NCBI GenBank assembly: GCA_048267305.1
Contig: JBLWXT010000010.1
Location: 68,631-132,630, forward strand
DNA length: 64,000 nt
Reading direction: 5' to 3'
Origin: Owenweeksia sp048267305
GTDB taxonomy: Bacteria; Bacteroidota; Bacteroidia; Flavobacteriales; Schleiferiaceae
Below are positions 17,564 to 27,449 of the stretch, piece after piece. The translations under genes were made by a program, and so were the position numbers. The notes beneath the pieces were generated by a model, which was not told the DNA's origin, did not search any database, and saw nothing but the letters and a program-made list of their open reading frames with translations. Position 1 is the stretch's first letter, and every line of letters begins with the position of its first letter.

Positions 17564-18391
17564 ATGCGGAAAATACTGGGTTTACTCTATCGCAGCAGGA
17601 TATTTTTACTCTTTATTGCCCTGGAGGCCATTGCCTTTGTTTGGATTACCCAAAGCCGTAGTTTTCAACGGGCAGTGCTTATCAATTCTTCTAATGAGGT
17701 TACAGGCTACATTTTAGAAAAAACAGAAGACTGGCAGGATTATCTGGAGCTCAAAACTCAAAATGAGAAGCTTGCCAAAGAAAACGCTCAGCTAAGAGGG
17801 CAGGACTCCATCTCTCTTTACCCCCTTGCCATACCACAACAGCAAATCAATGATAGCCTGTACAAGGTACGCTACACCTATATGGACGCTGAAGTAATAA
17901 ACAGCAGCTACATGAAGGCCCGAAATTACATGACCCTGAATCGCGGACGTATACACGGCATTGAACCAAACATGGGTATTATTGGGAGCCGTGGAGTGGT
18001 TGGTGTGGTAAAAGATGTAAGTGAACACTTTTGTACTGCCGTGCCTTTAATAAATACTTCCTTCAGGGTAAGCGGACGACTAAAAAGCAACATGAACTTT
18101 GGCCCTGTAGAGTGGAAAGGGAGCAGCTATCAACACACCTACCTAGGCGATATACCTCGCCATGTGGAAATTACCATTGGAGATACCGTTGTAACCGATA
18201 GCCGAAGTCAGATATTTCCGCAGGGCATTCTAATCGGTACGGTTGAGTCGTATCAACTGCAGGAAGACCAAAATTTCAATGAACTTAAATTGCGTATTTC
18301 CACGGATTTTTCCTCGCTAGACCACGTTTATATCATTAAGGACATGATGAAGGAAGAGCTACAGGAACTGGAAAGCAAACTGACTCAGTAA
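17564..18391 (+). CDS. mreC: Rod shape-determining protein MreC
   Basis: 275 aa. An N-terminal transmembrane helix (about 8-28) and a short coiled coil (LKTQNEKLAKENAQLRGQ, about 64-82) are followed by the two beta-barrel periplasmic domain with the RGVVGVVKDVS and GDTVVTDSRSQIFPQGI motifs. MreC activates PBP2-RodA and links it to MreB. Its stop overlaps the mreD start by one base (TAATG). Confidence 0.94.
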   Translation: MRKILGLLYRSRIFLLFIALEAIAFVWITQSRSFQRAVLINSSNEVTGYILEKTEDWQDYLELKTQNEKLAKENAQLRGQDSISLYPLAIPQQQINDSLYKVRYTYMDAEVINSSYMKARNYMTLNRGRIHGIEPNMGIIGSRGVVGVVKDVSEHFCTAVPLINTSFRVSGRLKSNMNFGPVEWKGSSYQHTYLGDIPRHVEITIGDTVVTDSRSQIFPQGILIGTVESYQLQEDQNFNELKLRISTDFSSLDHVYIIKDMMKEELQELESKLTQ

Positions 18392-18894
18392 TGGAAGGGC
18401 TAAAGCAAATATCGTCTTTTGTGCTATTGCTGCTATTGCAGATTCTCATCTTCAATCACATAAACATGTCCGGGTATTTGAATCCATACGTTTATGTTCT
18501 TTTCATCCTAATGCTCCCCATGAACTACTCCCGGGCCACAGTGCTTATACTGGCTTTTATAATGGGGGCATGTGTTGATATTTTTGAAAACAGCGGAGGT
18601 GTACACATAGCAGCATCCGTTATCCTTGGATGGATCAGAAGACCCCTGTTGAGTGTAGCTACCCAAAAACGAGGTGTTGATTTTGAAAATCTGCGCATTG
18701 GAAGATTAACGCTAAGCAACTTTGCCATATATGCCATACTGGGCATTTTTATTCATCACTTTTTCCTCTTTCTCATCGAAAGTTCTCAACTTGGAGATAT
18801 TGGTACAATAATGGTGCGTACTTTAGTAAGCACTGGTTTTACCTTTATTTTTGTTATAATGGTTCACCTTTGGAACTTCAGGAAGAAAGATTGA
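18391..18894 (+). CDS. mreD: Rod shape-determining protein MreD
   Basis: 167 aa with about five hydrophobic helices and the family's short charged loops (NPYVYVLFILMLPMNYSRA; a DIFENSGGVHIAASV stretch typical of Bacteroidota MreD). Integral inner-membrane partner of MreC in the elongasome. Sequence is divergent as in most MreD proteins; position between mreC and pbp2 settles the call. Confidence 0.9.
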   Translation: MEGLKQISSFVLLLLLQILIFNHINMSGYLNPYVYVLFILMLPMNYSRATVLILAFIMGACVDIFENSGGVHIAASVILGWIRRPLLSVATQKRGVDFENLRIGRLTLSNFAIYAILGIFIHHFFLFLIESSQLGDIGTIMVRTLVSTGFTFIFVIMVHLWNFRKKD

Positions 18895-18897
18895 TTC

Positions 18898-20757
18898 ATG
18901 CAGCGTAAATTCTTATTCTACTTTTTTTTTATTGGCCTCGCTTTGATCTTTATGGCCAGGCTTTTTTATATTCAGGTAATCCGCAAGGACTTTCGCCTTT
19001 CGGCCGAAAACAACGTTATCCGCAAGGAAATGGTTTACCCGGGCCGCGGGATTATTTATGACAGAAACCATAAACTACTTATTGGCAATCAGTCGGCATA
19101 TGATCTCATGGTTATCCCTCGCCAGGTGGAACGCATGGATACCACTACCTTTTGTGAACTATTGGGAATTACCAGGGAAACCTTCACCTTAAAACTGGCC
19201 GAAGCAAAATCCTACAGCACCTATAAACCAAGTGTATTTTTAAAACAGTTAAGCAAGGAACAATTTGCCTATTTCCAGGAAATGCTCAGTCAGTTTCCCG
19301 GTTTTTTTCCGCAAAAGCGTATCCTTAGAGAATACCGATACAACTCTGCCGCCAACGTAATTGGATTTATTGGAGAAGCATCAGATCAGTATTTGGCAGA
19401 CCATCCCTCCTACCGCAAAGGTGATTTGGTTGGTAAAACCGGAATTGAAAAATCGTATGAGGAATTACTTCGCGGACATGTAGGTATTCAATACCGCATG
19501 GTGGATGTACACAATCGCGTAAAGGGCCGCTTTGAAGATGGCAAATACGACACCCTTCCTAAACCGGGCGAAGACATTACCTGCACCGTTGATATAATAT
19601 TACAGCAATATGGTGAACGCCTGATGAATGGCAAACGGGGAAGCGTGGTGGCCATTGAGCCTGCCACCGGTGAAATACTGGCATTGGTAACCAGCCCAAG
19701 CTACGACCCCAACCTAATGGTGGGCCGCGATCGTACCAAAAACTACAGTCTCTTATATTCTGACAGCATTAATAAACCTCTGTACGACAGAGCACTTTTA
19801 GCTGAATACCCTCCCGGCTCCACCTTTAAGGTATTGGGCGCATTAATAGGTTTGCAGGAAGGAGTAATTGATGCCAACACCACCTACTATTGCCGTGGTG
19901 GTTTTCATTACGGTAGGTTAAATGTAAAATGCCACTGCCCGTATGGTTCTGCTATTTCATTGCGAAACAGTATCAGTAAATCATGTAATAATTATTACTG
20001 CCAGGTTTTTAAAAGCACCATTGAAAAATACCCGAATGCACATGAAGGTATGGATGCCTGGAACAATCACGTTAAGAGCTTTGGACTGGGTAAGTTTCTG
20101 AACAATGACCTGTCTACCGGCCGCAAGGGCTTTGTACCTGATGCTGCATATTACGACAGGGCTTTCAGATACCCCACATGGAAGGCGGTGAGTACGATTT
20201 CTCTTGGAATTGGGCAGGGAGAACTTTCCGTTACGCCCGTTCAATTGGCAAATATGACGGCAGCTGTTGCCAATCGTGGATTTTATTACACCCCTCACAT
20301 CCTTAAAAAAGTGGGTGGAAAGGATATTAAAAACCCCGATTTTACAACTCCAAAATACACTACCATTGATTCAAAGCACTTTGAAGGTGTGATTAACGGT
20401 ATGTTTGACGTATTTGAATTGGGTACAGCACGTGCCAGCCGTTTAGACAGCATACAGATGTGTGGAAAAACCGGCACAGCCGAAAATCCACATGGTCAGG
20501 ATCACTCCATATTTATTGCTTTTGCACCAAAAGACAACCCTAAAATTGCCATTGCCATTATTGTGGAAAACGGATACTGGGGAAGCAGATGGGCTGCTCC
20601 TATTGCCTCGCTCATGATTGAGCAATATCTTACCGGAAAAATTACTCGTCCTCAGCTGGAAAAGAAAATGTTTGAAGGCACACTGGAGGACGAATACCGC
20701 AAGCAGTTTGAAGGCGAGTACAAGAAAAAACCCGCGATAGCTGCCGTAGAACAATGA
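18898..20757 (+). CDS. mrdA: Penicillin-binding protein 2 (elongasome transpeptidase)
   Basis: Class B PBP, 619 aa. Membrane anchor at about 5-25; PBP dimer domain (PGRGIIYDRNHKLL) at about 48-215; transpeptidase with S308-T-F-K, S362-C-N and K524-T-G motifs. It cross-links peptidoglycan during lateral growth, together with RodA. Its end overlaps the rodA start by 4 bp (ATGA). Extra cysteines (for example in CRGGFHYGRLNVKCHCPYG) near the active site are shared by many Bacteroidota PBP2 proteins. Confidence 0.96.
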   Translation: MQRKFLFYFFFIGLALIFMARLFYIQVIRKDFRLSAENNVIRKEMVYPGRGIIYDRNHKLLIGNQSAYDLMVIPRQVERMDTTTFCELLGITRETFTLKLAEAKSYSTYKPSVFLKQLSKEQFAYFQEMLSQFPGFFPQKRILREYRYNSAANVIGFIGEASDQYLADHPSYRKGDLVGKTGIEKSYEELLRGHVGIQYRMVDVHNRVKGRFEDGKYDTLPKPGEDITCTVDIILQQYGERLMNGKRGSVVAIEPATGEILALVTSPSYDPNLMVGRDRTKNYSLLYSDSINKPLYDRALLAEYPPGSTFKVLGALIGLQEGVIDANTTYYCRGGFHYGRLNVKCHCPYGSAISLRNSISKSCNNYYCQVFKSTIEKYPNAHEGMDAWNNHVKSFGLGKFLNNDLSTGRKGFVPDAAYYDRAFRYPTWKAVSTISLGIGQGELSVTPVQLANMTAAVANRGFYYTPHILKKVGGKDIKNPDFTTPKYTTIDSKHFEGVINGMFDVFELGTARASRLDSIQMCGKTGTAENPHGQDHSIFIAFAPKDNPKIAIAIIVENGYWGSRWAAPIASLMIEQYLTGKITRPQLEKKMFEGTLEDEYRKQFEGEYKKKPAIAAVEQ

Positions 20758-22013
20758 GAAACAATCAAAGCATTTTTGCGCGTATCGACTGGATGCTTGT
20801 GCTCCTTTATTTCGCACTGGTACTTTTAGGCTGGGGGAATATCTACGCGGCCGTTTATAACGAAGAGTTCAGCAGTATTTTCGACATCAGCCAGGAATAT
20901 GGCCGCCAGCTAATGTGGATAGGCACTTCCGTGATCATTATCATCCTCATAATGCTTACCGATACCAGTATATACCAAACCTTGGCCTGGCCCATATACT
21001 TTATAATGCTGGCTTTGCTCGCAGGGGTGTTGGTATTTGGCAAAGAAGTGGCCGGAGCCCGCTCATGGTATGCCATTGGCAGTTTTAGTTTACAGCCCTC
21101 AGAATTCGCGAAATTTGCCACTGCTCTTGCTGTGGCAAAGTTTCTGGGTACCAAGGACATATCACTGGACTTATGGCGAAATCGCTTTATAGCTCTCATA
21201 ATCATTTTGGTGCCGGCAGCCATTATTGTCCCTCAACCCGATCCCGGCTCAGCCATTGTTTACAGTTCCTTTTTTCTGGTTTTTTACCGCGAAGGATTAC
21301 CCGGAGGCTACATCTTTCTGGGATTCACCCTAGTGGTGTTGTTTATCCTTAGTTTGTTGATTGATACCATTTACCTCTTCTCCATCCTTGGAGTTATAGC
21401 ATTAATTGCCATTTTCATAATGCGAAAAACAAGAGGCTCTATCATCCAAATAGTGGGCATCACCCTGCTGTGCATTGGTTTTATTCAAAGTGTGGATTAC
21501 GCCTTTAATAATGTGTTGGAAGATCGTCATCGCAACCGAATAAACATATTACTTGGCAAAGCTCACGACCCCAAGGGGATTGGCTACAACACCAATCAAT
21601 CCATGATTGCCATAGGATCAGGTGGCCTTACGGGAAAGGGATATTTAGAAGGTACCCAAACCAAGTATGACTTTGTACCCGAACAAAGCACAGACTTTAT
21701 CTTCTGCACCGTAGGTGAAGAATGGGGCTTTATAGGTAGCTCGGTGGTAATCATCCTTTTTGTGGTACTGCTGTTTAGGATAATTATTGTTGCCGAGCGG
21801 CAGAAATCAGCTTTCGCCAGAATTTATGGCTATTCCGTAGCCTCTATTATCTTCTTTCACTTTGCCGTGAACATCGCCATGACTATTGGCCTGGCACCTG
21901 TAGTGGGGATTCCCCTGCCCTTCTTCAGCTATGGAGGTTCATCACTATGGGGATTCACCCTCCTCTATTTCATATTCGTGAAGCTTGATGCCGGTAAGAT
22001 GGATCAGTTGTAG
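20754..22013 (+). CDS. rodA: SEDS peptidoglycan polymerase RodA
   Basis: 419 aa, about ten transmembrane helices, SEDS family glycosyltransferase that polymerises lipid II for the elongasome. Motifs visible: SFSLQPSEFAKFA, PDPGSAIVYSSFF, and the C-terminal PLPFFSYGGSS signature. Last gene of the rod-shape operon; translationally coupled to pbp2. Confidence 0.96.
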   Translation: MRNNQSIFARIDWMLVLLYFALVLLGWGNIYAAVYNEEFSSIFDISQEYGRQLMWIGTSVIIIILIMLTDTSIYQTLAWPIYFIMLALLAGVLVFGKEVAGARSWYAIGSFSLQPSEFAKFATALAVAKFLGTKDISLDLWRNRFIALIIILVPAAIIVPQPDPGSAIVYSSFFLVFYREGLPGGYIFLGFTLVVLFILSLLIDTIYLFSILGVIALIAIFIMRKTRGSIIQIVGITLLCIGFIQSVDYAFNNVLEDRHRNRINILLGKAHDPKGIGYNTNQSMIAIGSGGLTGKGYLEGTQTKYDFVPEQSTDFIFCTVGEEWGFIGSSVVIILFVVLLFRIIIVAERQKSAFARIYGYSVASIIFFHFAVNIAMTIGLAPVVGIPLPFFSYGGSSLWGFTLLYFIFVKLDAGKMDQL

Positions 22014-22023
22014 ATCCATCTTA
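21995..22023. terminator. Hairpin over the rodA stop codon, probable operon end
   Basis: TAAGATGGATC and GATCCATCTTA form a perfect 11-bp stem with a 7-nt loop. The stem includes the rodA TAG. There is no strong T run, so termination is likely but not certain; it lies between convergent genes. Confidence 0.5.
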
Positions 22024-22054
22024 GACAGTAGAGTTTAGTCAAAGTCCTGATTTT

Positions 22055-22780
22055 TCATAGTGGCTTTTCAACTTGCCTTCCCCAGGCCAGCACTTGTACT
22101 CCTTTTGAATAATGTTGCTTCACAGGTGCACCTGAAATCAATGAATTAAACCTTGGATAATCCACACTCAATTCCTTAATCTCCATATTTGAGATTGGCC
22201 ATTCCACATGATGAATCTCAAATCGGTTTAACTCTTTTGAGGTATCATGATAAAGTGCATATCGCTCGGTGAGCCATAGGTCAAGGGGTGCTTTCTCTGT
22301 CAATTTATGCTCAGCAATAAACTGAATTTTAAATTGATCACTAAATTTTGCATTTGAGGATTGAAACCAATTTGATTCTCTTGAAATCCTGGAATACCGA
22401 TAAGGAAGTCCCGAAACAGCTTTTGAAACTTTAGCGGAAACCATGTTTCCTGCTTCAATGCTCAGGAAATATACTCCGGCTTTGGCACCGCATTTCACAT
22501 AAGTCCTGATATTAATCTCATCAAAATTTGAAATACCGCTCAATCCGGGTAAATATTTTGGACGAATCTTTTGCATGGAAAATGCTACAAGAGATACCCA
22601 TGCTTTTCCATCGTGTAAATCTATATCCAGAGATTCCGGCACCAGTAATCTTAACTCATCATAATCTACCTGCCAGTGCAGAAAGATTGCATGGTTCCAC
22701 TCTTGGTAAAATCGCCAACTACCAGCAGGTAAAGCCCATGGACGATGAGATGTGTTTTGAAGAATACTATTTAATCTCAT
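22055..22780 (-). CDS. DUF2071 (YqjF-like) family protein
   Basis: 241 aa matching the DUF2071 family, which has an acetoacetate-decarboxylase-like fold. Recognisable parts are the N-terminal AIFLHWQVDYDELRLLVPES motif (substrate-pocket region) and VSLVAFSMQKIRP. No reaction is established for this subfamily. Monogenic, converging on the rod-shape operon. Confidence 0.75.
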   Translation of the reverse strand: MRLNSILQNTSHRPWALPAGSWRFYQEWNHAIFLHWQVDYDELRLLVPESLDIDLHDGKAWVSLVAFSMQKIRPKYLPGLSGISNFDEINIRTYVKCGAKAGVYFLSIEAGNMVSAKVSKAVSGLPYRYSRISRESNWFQSSNAKFSDQFKIQFIAEHKLTEKAPLDLWLTERYALYHDTSKELNRFEIHHVEWPISNMEIKELSVDYPRFNSLISGAPVKQHYSKGVQVLAWGRQVEKPL

Positions 22781-23034
22781 ACGCCCAAATGTAATTCAAC
22801 AAGAACAACACTTACAGGCACTTTGGATAATAACACAACCTTTAAGTAAAAAGCTCACTGGTAAACAACATGAAATAATATTCTTTTGCCAGCAGGGTTT
22901 GACTGCCCTGCCTTTTAGGGTCCAATTGCCATTATAAGTAAAGCAGTTTAGCAGATAATATAAAGTGCAATTTTTTATGGACCAATTCCGAATATTGTTG
23001 CGTCAAAGTTGCATATTTCGAACTTCAAACAGCC

Positions 23035-23685
23035 ATGATGAAATCACCCTTATGCCCATTATGCAATGTGGTATCAACTGCAGCACAAGCCGTGGAATCC
23101 TTTGATCGGGAGTTCCTCAACTGTAATCATTGTTCGCTAATCTTTGCGTCAGCAGATAACTTCCCAAATACAAGCACGGAAAAGTCTCGCTACGAAAATC
23201 ATAAAAACAGTATTGAAGATGTCGGCTATGTAAAGTTTCTAAGTCAGGCCATTGAGCCTGCCCTTCCCCACATCAGTAGCTCCTCTGATATTTTAGATTA
23301 CGGTTGTGGGCCACAGCCGGTTTTATCCCAACTCCTAAAACAAAAGGCTTATCAATGTTCTAATTACGACCCCTATTTCTTTCCACAACAACCCACGGGA
23401 AAATACGATGTGATTTTTTCAACAGAAGTATTTGAGCATTTTCACAATCCTAAAATGGAAATAGAAAAAATCACCGACTTATTGGCGCCTAACGGTTTGC
23501 TGGTGGTGATGACAGAGTTTTATAAAAACCATGAGCATTTTAAAGACTGGTGGTACACCAGAGACTTTACCCATGTATGCTTTTACAATGAAGAAAGCTT
23601 TCAATACATCAGTGAGCACTTTGGCTATAGTATGGAATACACCGACCACCAAAGGGTAATCATATTAAAACGAACTAAAAGTTGA
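23035..23685 (+). CDS. Class I SAM-dependent methyltransferase with N-terminal zinc ribbon
   Basis: 216 aa. Four cysteines (C7, C10, C30, C33; CPLC...CNHC) make an N-terminal zinc ribbon. A Rossmann methyltransferase follows, with motif I ILDYGCGPQPVL (about 84-95) and the acidic strand STEVFEHFHNP of the Methyltransf_23 type. The substrate is unknown. Its last 11 bp overlap the end of the convergent DUF4105 gene. Confidence 0.82.
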   Translation: MMKSPLCPLCNVVSTAAQAVESFDREFLNCNHCSLIFASADNFPNTSTEKSRYENHKNSIEDVGYVKFLSQAIEPALPHISSSSDILDYGCGPQPVLSQLLKQKAYQCSNYDPYFFPQQPTGKYDVIFSTEVFEHFHNPKMEIEKITDLLAPNGLLVVMTEFYKNHEHFKDWWYTRDFTHVCFYNEESFQYISEHFGYSMEYTDHQRVIILKRTKS

Positions 23686-24856
23686 GCTTTCTTCTGCCCA
23701 GCCTTTTAAACAAATGAAATGAGCGAATTGCCAACAATAAAACAAGAGGTATTAGCGCTGAATTTAAATCCTGTGGCAACAACATCCAGAAAATGAGCAG
23801 CAGTATATTGAAGGCTGCCGTAAGTCCAAAATAGACTTTCAGAAACTTAGGCTTTGCCTTTTTTAAGAGAAACAAGGCAAGCGGAAAATGTAGTGGCAGA
23901 GTCCAAAGCAGGTTCATATTTTGCGCAGCAGCTTTATGATCTGTACCCACCCAAAGCACCAATAGAAACCACCCCAGGAGGCCCGTGATGCTGAAAAGCA
24001 CAGTATCAAAAACGTAAAAGGGTGTGCCTCTTTTATAGCCAAAAAATGTAAATAACAACCCTACAACCAACAATGCTACTAACCAGTTGAAAGGTGTATT
24101 TAATGAGGTTAAAGCTTCTTCAGGCACAGGCTCAAATCGGATAAGTGTTTCGCGCACTAATGGCCGCCCACCGGTTGAATCCTTGACATAAGCATTGTTG
24201 AAGGCAGACTCTACATAATCGGGCAAAAACATGTACATCCAAGGAGTTGCTATTTTGTCCATTGGCAGGCCCAGGCATAAATCAATACCCAAATCACCCC
24301 AGGGCTGCTGCTTTAGATAGATATCACATAAATCGCGAATGGTGTAATTGGTAGTAATATAGGAGCCATCAAACGCAATGGTATCACCAAAGGTATGCTT
24401 CAGCGCATCGCGAACCCTAGTTGCACAATTATCATAGAAGTAATCATAATTGTAATACATGTTTTCCTCCCTGGCATTCCACTGCAGAAAATCAAACAAC
24501 CGCTGATTTTGGCCGGGAGTTAGATTTAACACCTGCTCATGCACAAAACGGTTTTCCTGAATATAAGACTGCACAAACCGCTCATAATCCATTACCGCCA
24601 GTCGATAATTAAGATGACCCTTCGCAAAATTGAGGTAGAAATTGGGCTGATTAAAGTCAAACACACCATAGTTATACAGCCGATTTGTTCCGGTTGCAAC
24701 ATCTTTTACATAAATGGCGCTATGTCCAAAAGCCGAGTACAGCTCACCCTGGTACGGGCCGCAGGTAATAATTCGTATTTCGGCATCTGGCGAAAGCTTA
24801 GTCTGAGCCTGAGTTAGCAGCGGAAAAAGTAAAAGTACAAGAAGCCATTTTTTCAT
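23675..24856 (-). CDS. DUF4105 / Lnb-type protein, candidate lipoprotein N-acyltransferase
   Basis: 393 aa. A signal peptide (1-18, ...LTQAQ) leads into a periplasmic Lnb_N/DUF4105 domain (about 22-240) with the expected Cys32 in ITCGPYQGELYSAFGH and His45 in the same motif. About five C-terminal transmembrane helices follow (from about 255). In Bacteroides a protein of this family (Lnb) N-acylates lipoproteins in place of Lnt; transfer of that function here is inference. Overlaps the convergent methyltransferase gene by 11 bp. Confidence 0.8.
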   Translation of the reverse strand: MKKWLLVLLLFPLLTQAQTKLSPDAEIRIITCGPYQGELYSAFGHSAIYVKDVATGTNRLYNYGVFDFNQPNFYLNFAKGHLNYRLAVMDYERFVQSYIQENRFVHEQVLNLTPGQNQRLFDFLQWNAREENMYYNYDYFYDNCATRVRDALKHTFGDTIAFDGSYITTNYTIRDLCDIYLKQQPWGDLGIDLCLGLPMDKIATPWMYMFLPDYVESAFNNAYVKDSTGGRPLVRETLIRFEPVPEEALTSLNTPFNWLVALLVVGLLFTFFGYKRGTPFYVFDTVLFSITGLLGWFLLVLWVGTDHKAAAQNMNLLWTLPLHFPLALFLLKKAKPKFLKVYFGLTAAFNILLLIFWMLLPQDLNSALIPLVLLLAIRSFHLFKRLGRRKLNF

Positions 24857-24911
24857 GCCGCCAAGTTATTGAAGATTTAATATTGAAAACCGAAGAATGT
24901 GTTAATCTTCT

Positions 24912-24925
24912 TTATGCCGGCATAA
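24912..24925. promoter_or_regulatory. 14-bp perfect palindrome upstream of the copper ATPase
   Basis: TTATGCCGGCATAA lies 73 bp before the copA start and 55 bp before the divergent DUF4105 start. It could be an operator for a metal-responsive regulator; no regulator gene is adjacent. Confidence 0.35.
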
Positions 24926-24997
24926 CTTTTCCCCAACATCATATAACACCTCTTTGACGGATCGTCCTCACCTTTGCCCCATTAATTTTCAATTGCC

Positions 24998-27244
24998 ATG
25001 AAAGTAAAAGAAACGTACCCTGTAACCGGAATGAGCTGCGCCAGCTGCGCGGTAAGTGTAGAAAGCATGTTGAAATCGGTAGACGGGGTATCCGATGCCG
25101 GGGTAAACTTTGCCAATTCTACCGCTTTCGCGGAATATGATCCTGACAAAGTACAACCTGAAGCCTTACAAAAGGCCATTCAGTCTATCGGCTACAACAT
25201 TATTATAAAATCCGAAGACCCTTATGCCGAGCAGGAAAAGTTGCAAAAGGAAGATTATATAAAAGTAAAAAGGCGGTTTATTGGTTCGGCAGCATTTGCC
25301 CTGCCCGTTTTCCTTATCGGGATGTTTTTCCACAATATGCCTTACGGCAACTGGATTTCACTGATACTTACCATACCCGTACTTTTCTACTTTGGTGGGC
25401 ATTTCTTTAAAAACAGTTGGAAACTGGCCTTACACGGCTCCACCAATATGGACACCCTGGTGGCCCTCAGTACAGGTATCGCATTTCTATTCAGTGCCTT
25501 CAACACTTTTTATCCTCAGTTTTTTGAAAGCCGGGGCTTTGAAGCCCACGTATATTATGAGGCGGCAGCAGTTATCATCGCCTTTATATCTTTAGGAAAA
25601 TGGCTGGAGGAAAAGGCCAAAAGCAACACATCCACTGCTCTTAAAAAACTAATCGGGCTACAGCCCAAGTTTGTTAAGGTAATTATTGACGAAAAGGAAA
25701 TTGAAATGCCGGTGGGTGATGTGCAGAAAGGGCAAATTATTATGGTACGCCCGGGCGAAAAAATTCCACTTGACGGAGAAGTAACCATTGGCAACTCCTA
25801 TGTAGATGAAAGCATGATAAGCGGAGAGCCCATTCCTGTAAAGAAAACCAAGGGCGAAAAGGTATTTGCAGGAACCATTAACCAAAAAGGCGCTTTTAGA
25901 TTTGAAGCTACTAAAGTGGGTAACGAAACCCTGCTGGCGCAAATCATAAAAACAGTGCGGGAAGCACAGGGAAGCAAAGCTCCCGTGCAAAAGCTGGCCG
26001 ATAAAATTGCGGGTATTTTTGTCCCCACCGTTATTGGCATAGCCATACTTACTTTTATAGTGTGGATGATTTTTGGTGGTGAAAATGCCTTTAGCCATGC
26101 CTTACTCGCCAGTATTTCTGTACTCGTAATTGCCTGCCCCTGTGCCTTGGGTTTAGCTACACCAACCGCTATAATGGTAGGAGTTGGTAAAGGTGCCGAA
26201 AATGGAATCTTAATAAAAGATGCCGAAAGCCTGGAGTTAGCCCATAAAACCGATGTGGTTATTTTGGATAAAACCGGAACTATTACGGAGGGTAAGCCGA
26301 AGTTGGTGGAAGAGTATGTAGTAGAGAACCAGGAGTTGGGACATAATGTAAGCGACAAACAACAAACCTCAAACAAACAACATAAGGCCATTCTTTATGC
26401 CATGGAATCACAATCGGAACACCCATTGGCAATGGCGGTTACCGAGGCACTGAAAGCTGAAGTGGAAACCACGCCAACCTTAGAAGATTTTGAAAGCCTT
26501 ACGGGAAGGGGTATTTCCGCAAAGGCGAATGGTACAGGCTACTATCTCGGCAACTTAAGGTTGATGGAAGAAAAAGGCATTTCCATTCCAGCGGCCATTT
26601 CCGCGAAAGCGCATGAATGGCAACAGAAGGCTTACACCGTGGTATATTTCACCAACGAAAGTAACATATTGGCTCTACTTGCTATTGCCGATGCTATTAA
26701 GGAAACTTCTGCGCAAGCCATAAAAGTGCTGCAACAAAAAGGTATTGAAGTATTTATGCTCACTGGAGATAATCCTGAAACAGCTAAAGCGGTTGCCGAC
26801 CAAGTGGGCATTAAAAACTATAAGGCTGAAATGATGCCTGAGGATAAAGCGGCCTTTGTAAAGCAATTGCAGGCAAAGGGAAAAACAGTTGCCATGGTGG
26901 GCGATGGCATCAACGATTCTACCGCTCTGGCTACAGCCGATGTAAGCATCGCCATGGGTAAAGGCTCTGACATTGCCATGGATGTAGCCAAGATTACACT
27001 TATTTCTTCTGACCTATTAGTACTTCCCAAGGCCTTTACCCTTTCGGGAAAAACAGTTTCAGGAATTCGTCAAAATCTATTTTGGGCTTTTATTTATAAC
27101 CTTATTGGGATTCCAATCGCTGCAGGTATCCTCTACCCCTTTACAGGATTTATGCTCAACCCCATGATTGCCGGGGCCGCCATGGCTTTTAGCTCCGTAA
27201 GTGTGGTACTCAATAGTTTGAGGCTGAAGGGGGTGAAGATTTGA
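24998..27244 (+). CDS. copA: Copper-translocating P1B-type ATPase
   Basis: 748 aa integral membrane pump exporting Cu+ (or Ag+) from the cytosol. One N-terminal HMA domain has GMSCASC (C14, C17). Eight membrane helices are expected, with the transmembrane metal site CPC (380-382), which specifies Cu+/Ag+. The phosphorylation motif DKTGT has D424; the SEHP motif lies at 473-476; the hinge is GDGIND. Length and order match CopA. It stands alone, without an adjacent chaperone or regulator. Confidence 0.94.
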   Translation: MKVKETYPVTGMSCASCAVSVESMLKSVDGVSDAGVNFANSTAFAEYDPDKVQPEALQKAIQSIGYNIIIKSEDPYAEQEKLQKEDYIKVKRRFIGSAAFALPVFLIGMFFHNMPYGNWISLILTIPVLFYFGGHFFKNSWKLALHGSTNMDTLVALSTGIAFLFSAFNTFYPQFFESRGFEAHVYYEAAAVIIAFISLGKWLEEKAKSNTSTALKKLIGLQPKFVKVIIDEKEIEMPVGDVQKGQIIMVRPGEKIPLDGEVTIGNSYVDESMISGEPIPVKKTKGEKVFAGTINQKGAFRFEATKVGNETLLAQIIKTVREAQGSKAPVQKLADKIAGIFVPTVIGIAILTFIVWMIFGGENAFSHALLASISVLVIACPCALGLATPTAIMVGVGKGAENGILIKDAESLELAHKTDVVILDKTGTITEGKPKLVEEYVVENQELGHNVSDKQQTSNKQHKAILYAMESQSEHPLAMAVTEALKAEVETTPTLEDFESLTGRGISAKANGTGYYLGNLRLMEEKGISIPAAISAKAHEWQQKAYTVVYFTNESNILALLAIADAIKETSAQAIKVLQQKGIEVFMLTGDNPETAKAVADQVGIKNYKAEMMPEDKAAFVKQLQAKGKTVAMVGDGINDSTALATADVSIAMGKGSDIAMDVAKITLISSDLLVLPKAFTLSGKTVSGIRQNLFWAFIYNLIGIPIAAGILYPFTGFMLNPMIAGAAMAFSSVSVVLNSLRLKGVKI

Positions 27245-27253
27245 AAAGTACCA

Positions 27254-27284
27254 GACCTGACAGGTTTTAAAAACCTGTCAGGTC
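27254..27284. repeat. Near-perfect palindromic repeat, REP-like / terminator
   Basis: GACCTGACAGGTTTT and its reverse complement meet over a single A, giving a 31-bp palindrome 9 bp after copA. ACCTGTCAGGT-type palindromes are scattered between genes in many Bacteroidota genomes. It may end the copA transcript or be a dispersed repeat. No second copy occurs in this window. Confidence 0.7.
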
Positions 27285-27423
27285 ACAGTACATTATTCCT
27301 TTTTAAAGGATTGAAATTTAAAACCATGATTAGAGAGTACAGGTATTTAGCTGTAAATTCCCGCTGTTGGTAATGGCATTTTTTCAAATGACTTAAATCA
27401 TTACCTATACAGGCTAAGCCTTT

Positions 27424-27431
27424 TATTTTTG
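27424..27431 (+). promoter_or_regulatory. Candidate -7 box of the mla operon
   Basis: TATTTTTG fits TAnnTTTG exactly and lies 18 nt before the mlaE ATG. No clear -33 box is seen. Confidence 0.4.
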
Positions 27432-27449
27432 AAAAAGTGTACTCTCAAT

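Noticed and set aside
22892..22911. GCAGGG/CCCTGC hairpin in the gap before the methyltransferase
   Set aside because: Short 6-bp stem away from any gene end; not enough to call a terminator or riboswitch.
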